Shown here: piece by piece, positions 63,561-64,000 of the stretch
How the letters are laid out: the number at the start of each line of letters is the position of its first letter
Numbering within the stretch: the first letter of the stretch is position 1
Assembly (NCBI GenBank): GCA_024244665.1
Contig: JAAEOI010000061.1
Coordinates: 38,496 to 102,495 of the forward strand
Source of the DNA: Bacteroidota bacterium
GTDB lineage: Bacteria; Bacteroidota; Bacteroidia; Bacteroidales; GCA-2748055
DNA: 64,000 bases
Reading direction: 5' to 3'
The notes under the pieces: model-generated
Told to the model about the DNA's origin: nothing
Seen by the model: the letters and a program-made list of their open reading frames with translations, nothing else
Database searches by the model: none
Program-made: the position numbers and the translations under genes

Positions 63561-64000
63561 ATGGTTGTCGTCAAATCCGAAGTGAGGACCCAGATTGTGG
63601 ATGTGTCCCGAAAGATCTTTATCAGGTTAGGTTTCAGGAAAACCACCATGGAGGAGATTGCCGCATCCACCCGCAAAGGCAAGAGTTCCATTTACTACTA
63701 CTTTACGGGTAAAGAGGAGATTTTCAAGGCAGTGGCTGAAAAAGAGTTGGGAGAGCTGAAGGCCAGGCTGGAGAATACCATACATGCTGACGCCACGCCC
63801 CTGGAAAAACTAAAGGCTTACATCCTGTTCAGGCTGCACCATGTGAGAACGGTGGAAAATTTCTATGCGGCACTGAATGAGGATTCCCTGTCACATCTCG
63901 AATTCGTCCTTGATATCAGGAGGAACTTTGACCAGGAAGAGTTGAGAGTGGTCCGCGAAATCCTTGAAGAGGGAATGGAGGACGGTACCTTCCAGATCAC
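63561..64000 (+). CDS. TetR-family regulator, cut by the window end
   Basis: The first 146 codons of a TetR/AcrR regulator; the stop lies beyond the window. The helix-turn-helix is KTTMEEIAASTRKGKSSIYYYFTGKEEIF (about residues 28-55), preceded by IVDVSRKIFIRLGF. The C-terminal ligand-binding part has begun (LHHVRTVENFYAAL). Start ATG at 63561 with a 70-base leader containing a weak promoter-like TTGAC...TAATTTAG pair. Ligand and targets cannot be inferred. Confidence 0.88.
   Translation, partial: MVVVKSEVRTQIVDVSRKIFIRLGFRKTTMEEIAASTRKGKSSIYYYFTGKEEIFKAVAEKELGELKARLENTIHADATPLEKLKAYILFRLHHVRTVENFYAALNEDSLSHLEFVLDIRRNFDQEELRVVREILEEGMEDGTFQI

Noticed and set aside
1..64000. CRISPR arrays, insertion sequences, prophage, tRNA or rRNA genes
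   Set aside because: No repeat-spacer pattern, transposase, phage gene or tRNA arm was seen; gaps are too short for most of these.

Overview
The window is a compact, gene-dense chromosomal segment of a Bacteroidota bacterium, probably in or near the Bacteroidales/Marinilabiliales. The evidence is lineage-typical genes (a DUF4271 protein beside hemD, a DUF4292 lipoprotein beside an EnvC-like protein, a long-form IspG, PorT-like and patatin/beta-barrel outer-membrane proteins, a zinc-finger-less DnaG) and repeated copies of the Bacteroidota promoter -7 element TAnnTTTG just upstream of genes. I found no rRNA, tRNA, insertion sequence, prophage or CRISPR array. Most of the content is core housekeeping.

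Left part (1-14 kb): a cut-off SDR reductase, a decayed flavodoxin/ferredoxin-reductase-like gene with three lesions, rlmN, comF, a PorT-like barrel, a sirtuin and a small carbonic-anhydrase-like protein, dnaG, rnpA (no ordinary start codon visible), hemD, DUF4271, a C-terminal processing protease, then polA-queD-arsR on the minus strand.

Middle (14-35 kb): a polyprenyl diphosphate synthase, then long minus-strand runs: uvrC-apt-mnmG-ybeY-ATPase and EnvC-DUF4292-TPR-dut-flippase-patatin. A near-perfect parS site (ParB binding) sits between mnmG and apt. Then a cyclophilin, pheS, OsmC and a Crp/Fnr regulator, and the nadA-MORN repeat protein-ruvB run.

Accessory-looking part (35-46 kb): an AT-rich 376-bp gap with four inverted repeats and a strong -7 element, a 49-codon remnant of ribose-5-phosphate isomerase B, an Rrf2 regulator, a VanZ-like protein, and a 1384-residue protein that joins a GT-B glycosyltransferase, an uncharacterised middle region and a phosphodiester glycosidase (NAGPA-type) domain. 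Across hemW lies a minus-strand set of a coiled-coil membrane protein, a second GT4 glycosyltransferase and a methyltransferase. This glycoconjugate-like neighbourhood is the best candidate for an undescribed function.

Right part (45-64 kb): a LuxR-type regulator paired with a hemerythrin protein, a metal-transport pair (CDF and ZIP) behind lgt, a lipoprotein with Ig-like domains, a ROK kinase, a universal stress protein followed by a hybrid histidine kinase and ispD, a BamA-like protein with a sensor kinase, ispG-cysS, rnr and a TetR regulator cut by the window end. Two MEP-pathway genes (ispD, ispG) and a polyprenyl synthase are in the same window.

All functional calls come from reading motifs by eye; no database search was possible.
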